This document shows, piece after piece, positions 22,901-37,900 of a stretch of 62,000 bases of DNA. A model generated the notes under the pieces. That model worked only from the letters and a program-made list of their open reading frames with translations, was not told the DNA's origin and did no database searches. How positions within the stretch are numbered: position 1 is the stretch's first letter; each line of letters starts with the position of its first letter. Source of the stretch: Apostichopus japonicus (Eukaryota > Echinodermata > Holothuroidea > Aspidochirotida > Stichopodidae); NCBI RefSeq assembly GCF_037975245.1, contig NC_092578.1, positions 18,885,321-18,947,320 on the forward strand, in the 5' to 3' direction. Made by a program: the position numbers and the translations under genes.

Positions 22901-25900
22901 CTTCAGTAAAAATGTTTGAATGAAGTTTGAATGAATAAAATGCAATTAATTACTTGAAAAGTGGTGACTAATTCATCTTGTAGCAGAGAAAGAATAAAAC
23001 ACCCACAACATGTTTTCTTTTGACGATGACAAAACTCCACAACAAAAATTGGTAAAATTGAAGAATGCTGTCGTCAAAAACTGGACAGAAAGACAGTACC
23101 AAATGCTTCAAAAACTAAATACTCTGTTTTAGAAGATTACTTACCAGGTAAAGAAATTTTCTGTGCTTTGTAAGCTGGTCTACCACAGATTTGATCTGAA
23201 AGACAAGACAACAACAAACTTAACAAATAATAACAATATAAAAATAATAAGTTAGATTATAAATAGTGCTCCATGCAAGATAACAACACCGTATCATAGA
23301 TCATGACAGTACAGCAACATAACCAGATGAACTGTGATAAACTTTTCCTCAATCTTCCCAAATTGTTTCGAGTTCCTGTCCGATGCACCTGACATATACT
23401 GGCTAATCTGCTTGAAGAACTGAATAACAAGAAACCATTGGTTTATGGTCTAACATGCAACTAAACAGCATATACACAAAGAAATTATTATGAAACAATC
23501 GCTTATGAAAAATGGTTCATATTTTTATAGAGAGATAGTAAACTATACTAAAAAAAATTATTTAAAAAAAAAATTTAGGGTTATAATACAGGTCACACAG
23601 TAGTAAAAAACATTTCAAACTTGAGTCAAAGTCAAAATTCACAATTCTACTAAAAAAACTTCAAGGAAAGACAGAGCAAAACGTCACCATTTGCCGAATC
23701 CCTAATCTGTCGATGTTTGCAACCCTGAAATTGCAAATAATCTTGACGGAAGGTGAGTCAGAACTTACCGGAACTTTATCTGTATTATCGATCAGCAATT
23801 TCACGGCTCTGACGTTATCAAATTCCATCAGCATGACGATCTTGTCGTTCACCGCTTTAAAAAGGTTGTATTTGTGGATGAGTTGGAAGACGTCTTTGTG
23901 CTTTAATCTGAAAACGAGAACGTCCAATTTTAAAGAAGGCTGTGTCTGTTTGGAAAGAAACAACTCGGACTACATTTTACAAAAAGCTAATAATAATAAT
24001 AATAATAAAAACAATCAAACATTGCATAAAGTCCTTTTGGTTTGTTGATGAAAGAAGCACAAAAGTCTCCACCTATATGCATATATACAGGTCAACTTGA
24101 CATTAACAGTTAATTTTGTTTCACGTAATCAAGGAACACAAAATTATCACATGATATGCCAGCATACAGTTTAGGTAATTAAAAGTTATTTTGGTTCCCG
24201 TAAAGCAAGGAGCACAAAAACTTTTTTACCTTTGCCAAGAGAATGATATACAGGGACAGAAGAGGATAAACATCCCCAAATGTTCAATATCTGGTCTCAA
24301 TTTCAAGATCCAACCCTTATGGATTTTAGGAAAAAATTAGAAGCCTTTCTGCTTTCTTTCATATTCAAATTTGGACTTTTGTATGATAAAGCCTCATTCC
24401 TCAGGTTTTTAAAAAACTTTCAAGTGAATCTACATAATATTTTGGAATTCTTAATATAGGACTACTTCTGCTATGAAACAATTAAAGCCAAGAAAAAAAA
24501 ACACAAAAATTGAGAAAGAATTAAAAAGATAAATCGTCTAGCTGAAAGTGGTCATGTGATGTCACATCCGACTTGCTATAAGTCATTTTGTATAGAACGC
24601 CAGAAAATACTGAAAAACTGAAAATAAAGTCGAACTAAGATTTTTCAGTCACAAAATCATATTAGTTTCTCTGTTGTAATTTTGACTTACTTCAGATATA
24701 TCGTCAAAGCCTTGTCGTAATGGTGGTCGTAGGAGTACAACTCTGCGAGAGCGTGGAGTAAGATGGGATTGTCCGGTAGGTCAAGCAGACGATCCTTCAC
24801 AGCACTGATTATGGTCAATAGGTCGTAGTGATCCTGCGGCCAATCAACTATCAGCTTATGAAAGCCCTGCAATGTTTACAACGAAAAGTCAAAAAAGTGT
24901 TTGCATCACACTGACAATTGACTAACGATAAATTTGAACAAAAAATGTAGAAATTTGGGGCTAAAACTGGATTCCATCATATTTCATACCATCCAAAGAG
25001 TTTTGAAAAAAAAAAATCAAATTTACATCATATTCACGAAAACATTAAAGAAATGGTAATTTTACACAATTTTTTTTCACTATTGATGAATAAGATTATT
25101 GAAATAGCTAATTACTCAACTCATTCCATCCACAACACAAATCTCTATCATTATCTTCCCCTCACCTCTAAATCTTCTCTTTGCAAGAATTCATTCAGTA
25201 TCATCTCGTATTGACCTTTGGGGAGGCGGAGGTCGCCCGTGGGTACGTAGGAGCTGATCTCACAGAGCTGATTGAGTTTAGCAAACTGGTAGACTTGTTG
25301 CTCCCACAATGCAATGTCCTTGCCCAGGACGGAAGGACATACGCTGCGGAATTAAAGAAAACCAAAAATAAAAATGACAACAAAAGATTTGTTGGACAAA
25401 ACTTCAGATTAGTCAACTTTTGTTTGGCTTAAGAATGAGTCACTTTAAACTCTTCTTTATGTCATAGCAGTGATGAAACTTGTTGAGTGGATTGGCCGTT
25501 TAAATTCTAGGCCTTTAAATTTAAATGCAAAATTTGCCACTTTGAAATTTCACATTAAAAATTTCACCTGCCCTGATTTTCCCCTCCCCTTCCCACCTTC
25601 ACCCCTCCTCCACAGATGAACACAATATTACTTTGTGTTCACTATTCTTAAATTGTTAACAATTTTTCTTTTACACAAGAGCTCAAATCAAGGTTTATGA
25701 CGGTAGCAACTACTATGCAAGTTGGTAGCATCTGAAACAGAAGGGGTTAAAACGTTATTGAGAATGATTTAGTGTTTTGAAACTCTCTCTCTCACCTAGC
25801 AGCATTCTTGTATTCTTTCTTGGATATAAGATGGGCGATGTATCGGACACCAACTTTTTGGACATCAAAGATGTGGAGTGATTCTTGGTACTTTTTGGTA

Positions 25901-28900
25901 TCTTCCATAGCTTCCTATTTGTTCCGGGCGAATAAAAGACGACAACAAAATTATCCAATGTGAAGAAATTTTCTATTCAAATGAGCAAATACATTTTCAA
26001 AGCAAGAAAAAGAAGGAATTAAGACTTTTGTACATATATACCACATACTACAACACTATTTGCATTTAGAATTTAACTTGCCTATGGTGAAAGAACATGA
26101 AAAATCTTTTTAAAAAAAATGGATGCCTTTTCAAAACACAAATACATCTAAGATGAGATCTAGACTATCAAATTTTCTGAGCAAGATGTACCTAGCCTAG
26201 CCTAATTAGCATATAAGAATTGGGGCTGTAGTTAAGGGTTTGTAAAACTGAATCAAATCCCTCTTGGTGCTTTGCCTAGCAAAACTGACCTCAAATCGAT
26301 TGTTAGCCAAGAGCCACTCGATATGGTCATCTTTGTCTCTCTGTTTAGTAACGATGATGTCCAACGGTGACACGATGTAGAACGCACCCTCATCTGCCAG
26401 GTACTCTGTTTGAAACAAAGGGAAAAGTAATTTGTATTGTTATCATGTGACGAGGGTTGTCTTTTATTGTTCTCAATTAAGATGGACCTCTGAAACTGAT
26501 GAGACTCTTTGTCACTCAGAAACAACTGATCTTCAAACTGGTCATCAGCCCAGCACCAAATTATTGCAAGAGGTAAAAATTTACTCGCACCCTTGCAAAC
26601 CAGGCATTTGACTGCCGCACTGAATGTTGGTTGCCTCACTAAGACATTTGTCTAACAAATACTCCATTACTTTGTAGCATTTAAGAACAACCTGGGGTGC
26701 CAAAACCTCTCGGGAAAGATTTGCAACAAAATTTGTAAATTTAAATGTTTAATATAAACGCTAACACTTGAGACAAATACCGATAACCTTTAATCATAAC
26801 TAATTTAATAAACTATGGTCTTTAATGATTTACATCGTGCACGAAAGATACCAAACCTGATTGTAGAGGGGAACAGTATTATTATGTGCTTCAGTAAAAT
26901 CTCTACAAACTTTGTACAAAACCTATGTGATAACAGTAAAAAGCTAACTATGGCATACCCAAGCTGTAATGGCTGGGAGAGTACTTGTGGAAACCTCTGG
27001 TCGTCAAACAGTCGCTTGTAACCGTTTCAAACGCTTGACTGCTCAGTGAAATAATCTTCAGTTGTGGTCTTCTGCCTCCAACTTGTTGCCCCTATGAATG
27101 ATATTAAAAAAAAAATATCAGACTTGACCTCTACTGACCTCCACCAAAACAATAGGCTTTTAGCAATTGATAATGGACAATTTAAAGGATTTGGTTGCAG
27201 TTTGAGAGTCACTTGGTTTGCCATCAGGTACGATTGATCAAAGCGATTGTTAATACGATGAATAATTGTCAAGAGATTTGTTTGAAAAACAAGAGATAAT
27301 TTATTCTCCTTCAAAGCAAGCATGAAAAATTAGAAGAAAGCTACTACAAGGTAATAGCAGATGTCTTTTGAGAGAGCTGGGTGATGAGTGGAAGGTCACA
27401 GGTTCTCATTGCTGGTTAATCTGTCATTTCATCAAAGTGGTGATGGGGGAGGAGAGGAGAGGGGTGGGGTGGGGTGGAGAGAGGTGAGGGGTGGGGTGGG
27501 GGCGGGTAAGTCAAGTACGTAGAGCACAACAATTTCTCATCAATGTATGTAAAATAATTTGTTAGGGGAATGGTGAAACAAGAAATAATTCAAGGTCAGC
27601 TTTAAAGAAAATTTGATAAATACCTCAACGTTTTGCTCATCTGCTATGATTGCCAGGACGACCAGATCAACAGCAAGAGGAGCGACCCCACAGACGTAGA
27701 AATCGGTGATGATGTGGTATTCTAAAACCAAAGTACAAGAAAGCGTATCTGATCTATTAATTTTTTTCTCTTGAAATGGACAAAAACTCAACCGTCGTTA
27801 TGCGGTAGAGATAACTGTCAACAAACACGTCCACACCGACTCTAAAATATTGAAGCTCTTAACATGACATGACGCCGGTCTCAGCATCAACACTGTAAAC
27901 ATTTGAAATTTGAAAAATATGAGAATGAAAACGAAGATCCGATCCTAGTGGTTCGATGACATCACAGATTTAGAAAAAAATGACAGTTCCCAGACATGAC
28001 TTTTCAAATAGGTTTTTAAATATCTCCCAACTGGAGCAATATTTTGTTAGCTGTTAGTACAAGTTGTTCTTAACACAAATATCTCTGTGATATAAACTTA
28101 AAGATCATGGTTATGTTTTGTGTCCTCTTTAAATCATCATTTCTGCATTGCATGTACAACAAGAAACACATCAGAGAGTACGACGTCAAATGAAGTGATC
28201 AATTTCAAGATACGATGCCAAGTTATATATCTCCTTTACAAACCAAATAAAACTGTCAAAAACTTGAGGGCTTGACAATGTGTTTGTTGGCAGTTGTAAA
28301 CTTTTGCAGGTTGCAACAAAGAACGGAAACCAGCATATCGATATGCAGTTACAGCAACTGTTATTGTATTTTGAATGCTTCTTTCTATCAAGAAATTAAT
28401 TAGGTATGGTATCCTCACATGCATAAAAATACAAACTGTGACTTCTTTTCTTAAATTATACTTTTGTCAAACTCACGGATGACGAGTGATTTGCTGGGCA
28501 GGGTGTCCGGTTGGTCTCTGCGGGCATCTCTACGGGGGTCTCGTCGATCCTCTTGTCTCTTGACGACGTTGCAAATCTGAAATAAGAGCATCCAACGATT
28601 GAGGAACCGATAAGATTTAGAGGAATTGTGTATGTGTGAGGATGGGGGGAGTGTGAGGATGTGTGAGGATGGGGGGGGGGAGGAACTTTTTAGAGAAAAA
28701 TGGCCTCTGTAAAAGAAATTAATATTGCAGTAGCAGACTTTATAGTAGCCATTTTTAGGATTGATGAATTAATTTTCTTTTTAAGTTCCTAAAGCCTGTC
28801 AGGAAGCTGCCTAACATATGCTGAAATGTCAACAATATTGTGTGTTATTTTACCACATGTCAGTGCTGGGGCGATGATTTCCTCTCACAAAATCCAAAAT

Positions 28901-31900
28901 CTTAAAGTGACGATGGGGTTCCAGCAAAAAAGGCGTTATATCAATTATGTAATGTAACTTATTATGACTTTTCCAATTCAAAATCAGAGAAGTTTGACAT
29001 CTCCAAATGGCATTTCTACTTTCCTTTCAAAGACATGATCTCACTGCCATGGGGATACTGACGGGTCTGTGTGCATAATAGTCTATTATGGAGCGTGGTG
29101 GCCAATTGGCTAAGGCGTTGGACTCGTGATCCAAGGATTGCTGGTTCGATTCCTGCCTAGTTCACTATATTGTGTCCTTGGGCAAGATGCTTTATCTCAA
29201 TTGCCTCTCTCCACCCAGGGGTTAAATGGGTACCTGTGAGGTAACTTGTCATTGGGCGCAGTATATAACTGCTGCCGACTGGAGGGATTGTCTCTGGGAC
29301 AGGTTATCATTGACCAGGGGTAATATAACGTCTGTAAAGCGCTTTGAGACCTATCGCTGGTATAAAGCGCTATATAAAAAGCAAATATTGTTATTATTAT
29401 TTATGCAGGCTGCACACATGTGAGAGGTTAGTTTATGGATAGCAGGATTCGAGATGCAATGGATGATTATCCCGAGAAAAATCCCATACGTACCTTGATA
29501 CTTTTGGCCCAACCAATCAGGAGAGTGCTTTCATTCTTCCAGCAGAGACTGCAGGGTACGATCTCCGGTCGGAGTTTCTGGTTGGGATCACGCTCTATGA
29601 ATGATATCCTTCGTTTTTCGGACATATCAAACACCCTCACACCCTGTAAGATAGATCGGTACGTATACCTCATCAAATGACTTAACAGATTGAAAGCTAT
29701 GGTCGTTTGCACCTAAGCTGGGTCCGACTACATCAGAGAAACGGGTGAAATTCTCTGCAAAATGTTTCACTGTACTGCCCTCAGTAAATCTATCAGAGCA
29801 ATAGGGTTCTACTTTCTATGGTGCATACACACAGACCTATAGATACAAACCTATACAAATAGTATATTTGTATATAATACATACAAACCTATACAAATAT
29901 ATACAAGCCTATACAAATACTATACAAATAGTAGATATGGTGTATACACACAGACCTATACAAATCAATACAAACCGTTACAAATATTAATATATACAAA
30001 TCTATACAAACCTATACAAATAGCTTATTTGTATTTACAAAACCTATACAAATATATATATATATACAAACCTATACAAAAACTATACAAAATAGTATAT
30101 ATGGTGTATACACACAGACCTATACAAACATATACAAATTAGACCCTGGACAAATCTAGTCCTATTGAAGGAGATATCAAAACAATTAAAATGGCATCTG
30201 TATTGGCCCCATATATGCTAGATAGACCAAAATTGGTCACCATTCTATCAAACTCTTATTTCCCTTCAGAGCATCCTACCTCAATGAGGTACTGAGTCAT
30301 CTGGGAATCATAAATTTGGAGTTGAGGAACCTCAAAGAAAATAAAATTTGAAATCCTTTTTAAAAACTTTTTAAAATGATTTAGGAAGATAAATTTTGGC
30401 CAGCAGGGATATTAACACAGATATCACGAGGCTTTCAATTTGTGATTTAGCAGTGCCTCCTGAAAGTGACATCTCAGTTATCCCCTTTGGATTTCTGATT
30501 ACTGTAAGTTAACCATTAATAGAATGGTGAGAGTAGCGATGAGGCCATGGAAAACGATGTCCGCTGATGTAAGCTTTCATCCAATTACTATAAAAAATGT
30601 AACACCACTTTCATAGATCACAATAACATCAACCAAAAAATAAAATTTCAATACGCATCTGTGATGTCTTTTTCTCCCGATTTAACATTTAGTCTTTGAT
30701 ATGAAGAAACAGATCAATTCCGAGAATATTCTCATGGAGGTATATTTTACTTTAATTTTATTAATTTTATTTCATAGTTGTTTCAAGTAGCTGTGCATCA
30801 TCAGTAGTTCTAGCTTATTTAGAGACAGATATGACAGATTCAAAGCAATCCAAAATGGTAACTTGGTTTACGTTTTCAATACTATGGTGCTACTAATAAC
30901 CACATAACAATTGTTTTCATTAGATCGTCAACTCAAATTCTATTTCATAGGTCAAAAAAACCTTGAATTTGCTTTGTGCATGTCATAAATACCAAAAAAT
31001 ATTGGAATAAATTTTTCAGGGTGACAAAATATTTAAAATTCTATTAAGTCTCTTAATGTCTTAGTGAAGTAAAAACCAATTGCGACCTTTATTTTGAAGA
31101 ATGCTCATATGGTTTGGTAAAATTGTTAGGAATTGCTGAATAACATTTTTGATGTCAAATATCTTGTGTCTTGGCCAATGGAAGGAAATTCAAGAGGTGA
31201 AAAATTAACCTTTAAGAACATTGTTTGACATTGTTCTTTCAATAATGAAATGTTTCTGTAGGGTAACATTTTAACGGATCGCCTGTCTAGCCCGTGTGCG
31301 ATATCCATAAATTGACCCTTCTGGATAGCTTTGTTAATACGAACCTGATCGTTGGCCCATGCAAACAGATCTCCGAACCACTGTATGTTTCGAATGGTAC
31401 CTTCCCCTTGGTGCAGAATAGTAGATTTGTTCCTACCCAAGAAACCCTTCTCATGAAGAACCAACTATAAATGACACCGTATGAAAAAAAAATCTTTTAC
31501 AATTGCAACAGATGGGGCATGGAGGTATTTTCCCAGTCATTAAAAACTGAACTGTGATAAAAAATAAACAAAATTTAAAAAATGAATTTACAACATATAA
31601 CACATATAATGTATAATTCATAGCATGAATCACATGCATATCCTTCACCCCAACCTCTCCACAGACCAAAAATAAAATAAAGAAAGAAATGAAATAAACT
31701 AAAAGAGGAAGACAAAAAAACACAAGCAAGAATGAAGAACACACAACACTTGTTTGAGTTAGATCCTGGGATGTTGAAACTGTATTCTTCAAGTTTGCGA
31801 AGTTTTGGGAGGAATTACAACCTATGCTAAAGAGGCTGGAAGCTTTGTTACGTCTGTGAGAGACCAAAACCAAAGCAGGAGGATGGAAGTATGGACGTCT

Positions 31901-34900
31901 TTGAAACTCCAAATCAAGGTCTTCGGTGAGACTGATTCTAAATAAGTTGCTGTTCAACCACAAAGGGTAAAGCCAGAGTAAGAGATGCTTCTCACATAGA
32001 TGCAACATTGCTGGCATCTGACATTTGGAGGGAGTGATTATTATATTTCTTATCTCGGTTGGGTTCTTTATCTGCTCAGCTGCCAATGGAAGGCTGGACT
32101 TGCGAGGCATCCATAACAAATCACAGTGGAGATCAATAGCAAGAACCATTCAAACAGTTCTATATATTTTTTGGGGGATAATTCTCGTACAATGCGTTGC
32201 TATGGAAACTGATCTGTCACTCAGACAATTTCTAATTTCTTGAATACAGATATCTAGAACTCTTATTGAGTGATCTATCATAAAAAATACAGTTGTGCTA
32301 TATAGAGTAACCTTCAAGAAGCCCTTGACATTATTACTAATGTATCAAGTAATCTGAAAATCTTTTCTAATTAATGCCACAAAAATCCAATTTACAAAAG
32401 AAGAAAAAGGAAAAGGAAAAGGAAAAAAAAAAAAAAATCAGAGTTGAGTAGCTTTATTACCTTATCACCTCCAGTAACAAATTGTCTGTTGCTATTATGT
32501 TGAGAAAACCTTGGATCCAAAGCAACTGACTATAGAGGACGAGTGTAAAAAGGAGAAAAGAACGAAAGAACTTCAATTCTTAAAGTATGAATCAAGATTA
32601 ATTTCTGTTGGGAAGGTTGAAATTATTAGGGCTGATACATGTAATATTATTGTTAACAGGAATAACTTTAGATGAAGATTAAGTTAGAAGCACGCGGGTT
32701 ATTAATCCAAATTTAAGGTTACCATTATTTTTTATGGAGAAAGGGACACAATTGTCACAGACTGAGGGAAGGGTCTAAGTTGCTTATTCCCCCCTTGATT
32801 TGGGGGGGGGGAGAGGAATGAATTTTAAAGTAGGCCTATCAATGAAAATGGTACAAATTGTTGAATATTATAGATAGGAACTACATGTTTAATTTCACCA
32901 GGATTCTTAGAATATGTTCCACTTTTATCAGGCAAAAATAAACTTCCATCTGGACAATCTGTTTAGATATTAAGGCCATATAGGAAGCACATATCTATTA
33001 TGTTCCTGTTTCTTCAGCAGTACTAAATGATGTTTTGATGATCTCAAAATGGCATTTAAAGTTTCCTTAGGAGGTAAATACATCTCGACCAACCTCTGCT
33101 GGCCTTCCGAGTATTATTGATGTATCAACTTTCCCAATTGACTATGACAGGTTTTTTTCTTGTATTGATAACTGATTTTTAAGCTACATACCTCAATTTG
33201 GCCTTTCAAGTATTTTTTATGGATGTTTCAACTATCTTAACTGATAAAAACAGAACATTTTCATTTATAAAAATGACAGCTACCTCAACTGGCTTTCGGA
33301 ATGTTTCGGTTAGTGACATTTAGAGAACGTTAACCGGCTTTCGGAATGTAAATGGCACTGACATTACCTTTTACTGGTTTCCATCATTTAACTTTCTATC
33401 TATCTTAGTCTAACCAGAAAAAGGACCACAAGTTTTACTTTTAAATTCCAAATTAGTATTTACAGACAGGTGACTAGAGAAAATTCTTACTATCGTTATA
33501 GATCAAAATTAACAAAACCAGAAGACGAAAACTCCAGATCTATTCTCTCACCTTGATGGGACAATCAAAATCATGAACTTGGTTGTGCTCATCTTCATAT
33601 AATCCGGTTATTGCCACCTGTCATAACAATTAATAATTAAAATTATAAAATTTAAAAATAAATTAGAGAGCTTGAGACAGTAAACCAAGAAATAAATGTA
33701 AATCAGTGCCCCCCCTCCTTCCCCTGAGATATTACTCATTAAATAACGTTGGACTTCATGCGGTCAGTTTTGGAAAAAAAAATTATTACATATTACTGGA
33801 CTGATTATTACTGGTCTACAATGTACAAACAAAATGCTCAGTAGGTTTTCTGGAAGTCAACAAACTCTTTCAACTTAATATGATCATGAATTTACAACCT
33901 ACTGAAAAAAAAGTTATTCATCTCATTTTTTCCGTAATTTTTTCATCCAGTTTCCATGGTTATTGTAATTGATCTTGTGAAAAGGCTGTGAAGTGTCAAA
34001 ATGTAGTGAAAACTAAAGTTTACATATTCTAGATACTTTAGATCAAGTAAAGTAATTGCCTTAAAACGTCCAACCCTTACTAATACAAATGTAATGTTGA
34101 TGTTGTACTTTGTAACATAATCCATGTATATAACCAATTACAATGTCATTATCTAGCAGCCTTGAGACACTACATCCTGTTATTGTAATAGTAGAACTTC
34201 CTGGATGTAACCGATACTAATTACCTCTGGCCATTCCTTCCCATATTTCTCTCTCTGGCCTTGTCCACATTCGAGAACGCAAAGGTGATAATGAAACTAC
34301 CCGTGCGGGTTTGCATTGGAGAACGTGTGCTGGGTCAAGATGTAAAGCACGAACAGGGAAGCATTGCGCAGGTGTGAAAAGGTCACGATGATTGTTTACA
34401 ACTTACTACAGCTGCATGCCCAGTTAATACACCTAATAGTACATCGTACATAAAGCTTTGCGATATACTGTGTTGTAATTGTACTGTGTACCCTCTCCAC
34501 GACAACTACCTGTAGGCTGTTCACAAGGATCGTAACTTCTTCGTAAAATTTTTTAAATGATGATAGAAAAGTTTTTTTTTTTTTTTTGTGTCAGCAATTT
34601 TAGCATTATTGATGTCGTATAATAAGAACGGTTAGGTATCGAAGGTATGCAATGTTTCAAAAATCCATACAGATAAAAAAATTACCACTTTGTTAACTTT
34701 TGTTGTTGTGAGATGTATTTTTCTTCCGTGCAATGTATAAATTAAGGCAGGAAATTTGGTAATGACTAGACGCAAAATTCTCGAGCAAACTCGTTGAAAG
34801 CTGCAAAGGGTAATATAGCAGTGCCTGCATGCATGCATTCGACGCTTCCACAGTATCACAGGTTTCAGCTGTGAGCACTATACTGAGGTCCTCGCCTTTA

Positions 34901-37900
34901 TGCATGTATGGGGATGTGACACATCGCTAACCGAGATCCTACGAGCGTTCACATTCCAATTTTGATCGCCCTTGCGGGGCCAGGATCCTCCCTGAAAGGA
35001 GGATCATGATTGCGTGCGGGGTCTGATCTTGAAGACCCAAGTGTTCACATTGCAATTTTGATCATCCTTGCGGGGTCAGATTCTCCTTGCATTTTCAAAT
35101 ATGAACAAGCCCTCTCTCTGTTGTTAATTATATTTTGATATCTATTTTATAATAATAATTGTTATACAATGGTGAGATAACTCTGAATATAGAAGTCAAA
35201 GCAACAACCTCTCCTCCATTAATCATCTCCTGTATCAAGCTGTACTTTTTGGTTTCCCAAAAGGTATAACTATAAGTAATTCTCACCGACCAAACTTGTG
35301 CGAGGGATTGCAAAGTCGGCAATGACTTCATTCATCCAACACGGCAGCATATAGAAACCTTATACTCAAAGCCGAAGCCAAAGTGAATTAATCAGGTCAC
35401 ACATCAGGTCTATTCATGCTTCAATACCGCCCTCATTATCTTGCGGGAAACATTTCATACTGCAGTTTTGATTATTTCTGGTTGTATGTTTGATAGAAAA
35501 TGTTTTGTTTTCCAAAAAGTGTCCAAAGCAAGTTACTTTCAGTTTCAGCTGGTACAAACAGGACCAAAACAATGATAACTGTGAATACAGTTCTACATTA
35601 CAGTCGTACAGTTTTGTAGATGAGTTAGAATCTAATTTACATATTATGAACATGGAGATATCCATTGGGGACAAGCGCTAGAAATAAACAAAATATACGC
35701 AAGGATATTGTCATAACAAGGAAAAACTATAGAGTAGTACTGATACATCTGAATTATGATGATAAACATTTTAAACTGCATGGCTATGGCTGGTTCTTTT
35801 TGCCAGCTTTTGTCAGAGGCTTTACCTAACAGAAATGAGGGCGAAGTAATAATTCCATTAAAGGCATTGAAGACTGCCCCCAAACCGCGTGCGGCCATCT
35901 GAAAAAGTTAACTTTCTGTTGCTTGCAAGTGACGCTACAAAATGCAGACATGTAATGAAACGTGATACCTTGTTATCTTTAGCTGGACCTGAAATGTCCA
36001 TCGCTGTATCGTTTGTATACTGTGCTGTGGGTATTGACCGCAGCTGTATGTACTGACTGTACACTAGTGTCTAATTCCTAAGTTAGCAAGCTGTGTGTGT
36101 ATTTTCTGGGATCTATGGTAGTGTCTAACACTTCTGTTACACCTCATTCGAAACTAGGTCAAATTACCGGCATTAGACGTTTCTTTTTGCGCGAGTCTTC
36201 ACACCACTTTAATATTCTACTAACCTTGCCATCATCAGAACAGCTTGCTATATAGTCAGCATTGTTGTCCAGACTAAGTTGATTAACAGTTGTCAAGTGC
36301 TACAAAAAATAAATGTAAATTAACAATTGGTAAAACACATTTCTGTACATCATCAAATGGTATTTCTTTATCATTGAAATCTTTAGCATAAATATATACA
36401 AGCTAGAATAAGAAGAAGATATCTTGCTAGGATTGGCGCTCTAAGTTTAATACATTTACCTACAAAGGCTTTAGGTGGTAGATAGGCAGTTTTTTCCCCC
36501 TCTCTGTGACCTTCAGCATAAAGTAAGAGGCTACTTTATCTGCTTAATATCAAGTTCATAACCCTACAAATGGAGATGTAGGCTAATTTGTGGGTTATCT
36601 GTTGCAGTCAATTTCTAGGCAAATTTGATTTATATGGTACTGGTCACATGCTCCCATGATCCACATTTTAAAAATTGAGTTAATGAGTTAATGCATTTTT
36701 AGTTTTGAACGCGTCATGTGAGATGAGCATTAACTATTGAAGGGCAAAGAAATTATCTGCTAGCACTACATTCAAACCAGTGACATTAAAAGATTGCAAA
36801 TCCTATACTCGACCAGCAAACATATGAAGATCCATATCAATCATGTGTATACCTGGTGGTACCAGTAAAAAAATATCAAAAAATAAATAAAAATTATACA
36901 AAATTAGCTTTCGGTATCAAGGACATGAATCCCTACATAAAGTGCAATGGGATACTTTTCTGAGAAATTTCCACTTTTTTTTTGGGGGGGGGGGAGGGGG
37001 GAGGTGGGTGCAAAGCATCATTTTATTATGACATGTACTACTGACTCAGACATGCTGGTACTGTGTCTAGACTATATCATTGTTTTAAAGAGAAGGCTAT
37101 TAATGATGCAGAAGGATGGCAAGTTTAATTCTGTGCAAGAATAACTGAAGTGTTAATTGGGGGTACAATAGCATGACGGAGGTTATCATGAAAAAACTTT
37201 GGTGTTTGTATTTGATCGCTGGTGATACTACCATCAGAGAAAAACTACTTACCTTTGCAATCTCTTTATCTTCAATCTTGTTGCCCTGGTGATCTAGTAC
37301 ATGTACTGTACCCCAGTGTGTTCCAATAGCTAGGAACTGAGGGGGATAAAAAGAAAAGAAAAACAACCTTGTCAATCCTTATTTGCATTCTTAGACAAAA
37401 TGAATGAAAGTGAAAACTATGTACTTTCATTTATCAGGTACTTCCCATTTTAAAAAGACAATTAATGTCCTAATCAGTGAAAGAAAATACCTAACATCAT
37501 CTAATTTCAGTTACTGATCGCATTAAACTTTCATTTTAACCAGGGTCGCCGGAGGTCTGGCATTACGGTACATCTCGCCGGACACATGAAATGTCTTTTT
37601 CATTACCATAATGGACTGTTGAGCTTAACTACACAACCTAAGTTCAACCTATTGGCAGAATATCCTACAGCTAAAGTATTTAACTGTCTTTACCTCCGTT
37701 AATATATAAATGTACATGTACACATTTGCATTTACCACTCTGTAAAACAATTTCATTAATATTAATGACGTTCTCCAGCTTCATATAAATGTACATGTAC
37801 ACATTTGCATTTACCACTGTGTAAACAATTTCATTAATATTAATGATGTTCTCCAGCTTCATATTAAACTACAATGTTTTTGTCCTTAATTTATTTAAAT

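Noticed and set aside
29091-29160. tRNA-Thr gene
   Set aside because: The anticodon arm is good, but the acceptor stem is not formed and the sequence runs into a SINE body and tail.
31126-31344. Extension of vps41 exon 6 past 31345
   Set aside because: It contains a tempting FMDIAHG, but exon 7 at 29643 resumes exactly with GVRVFD as in the family, so this is intron read-through.
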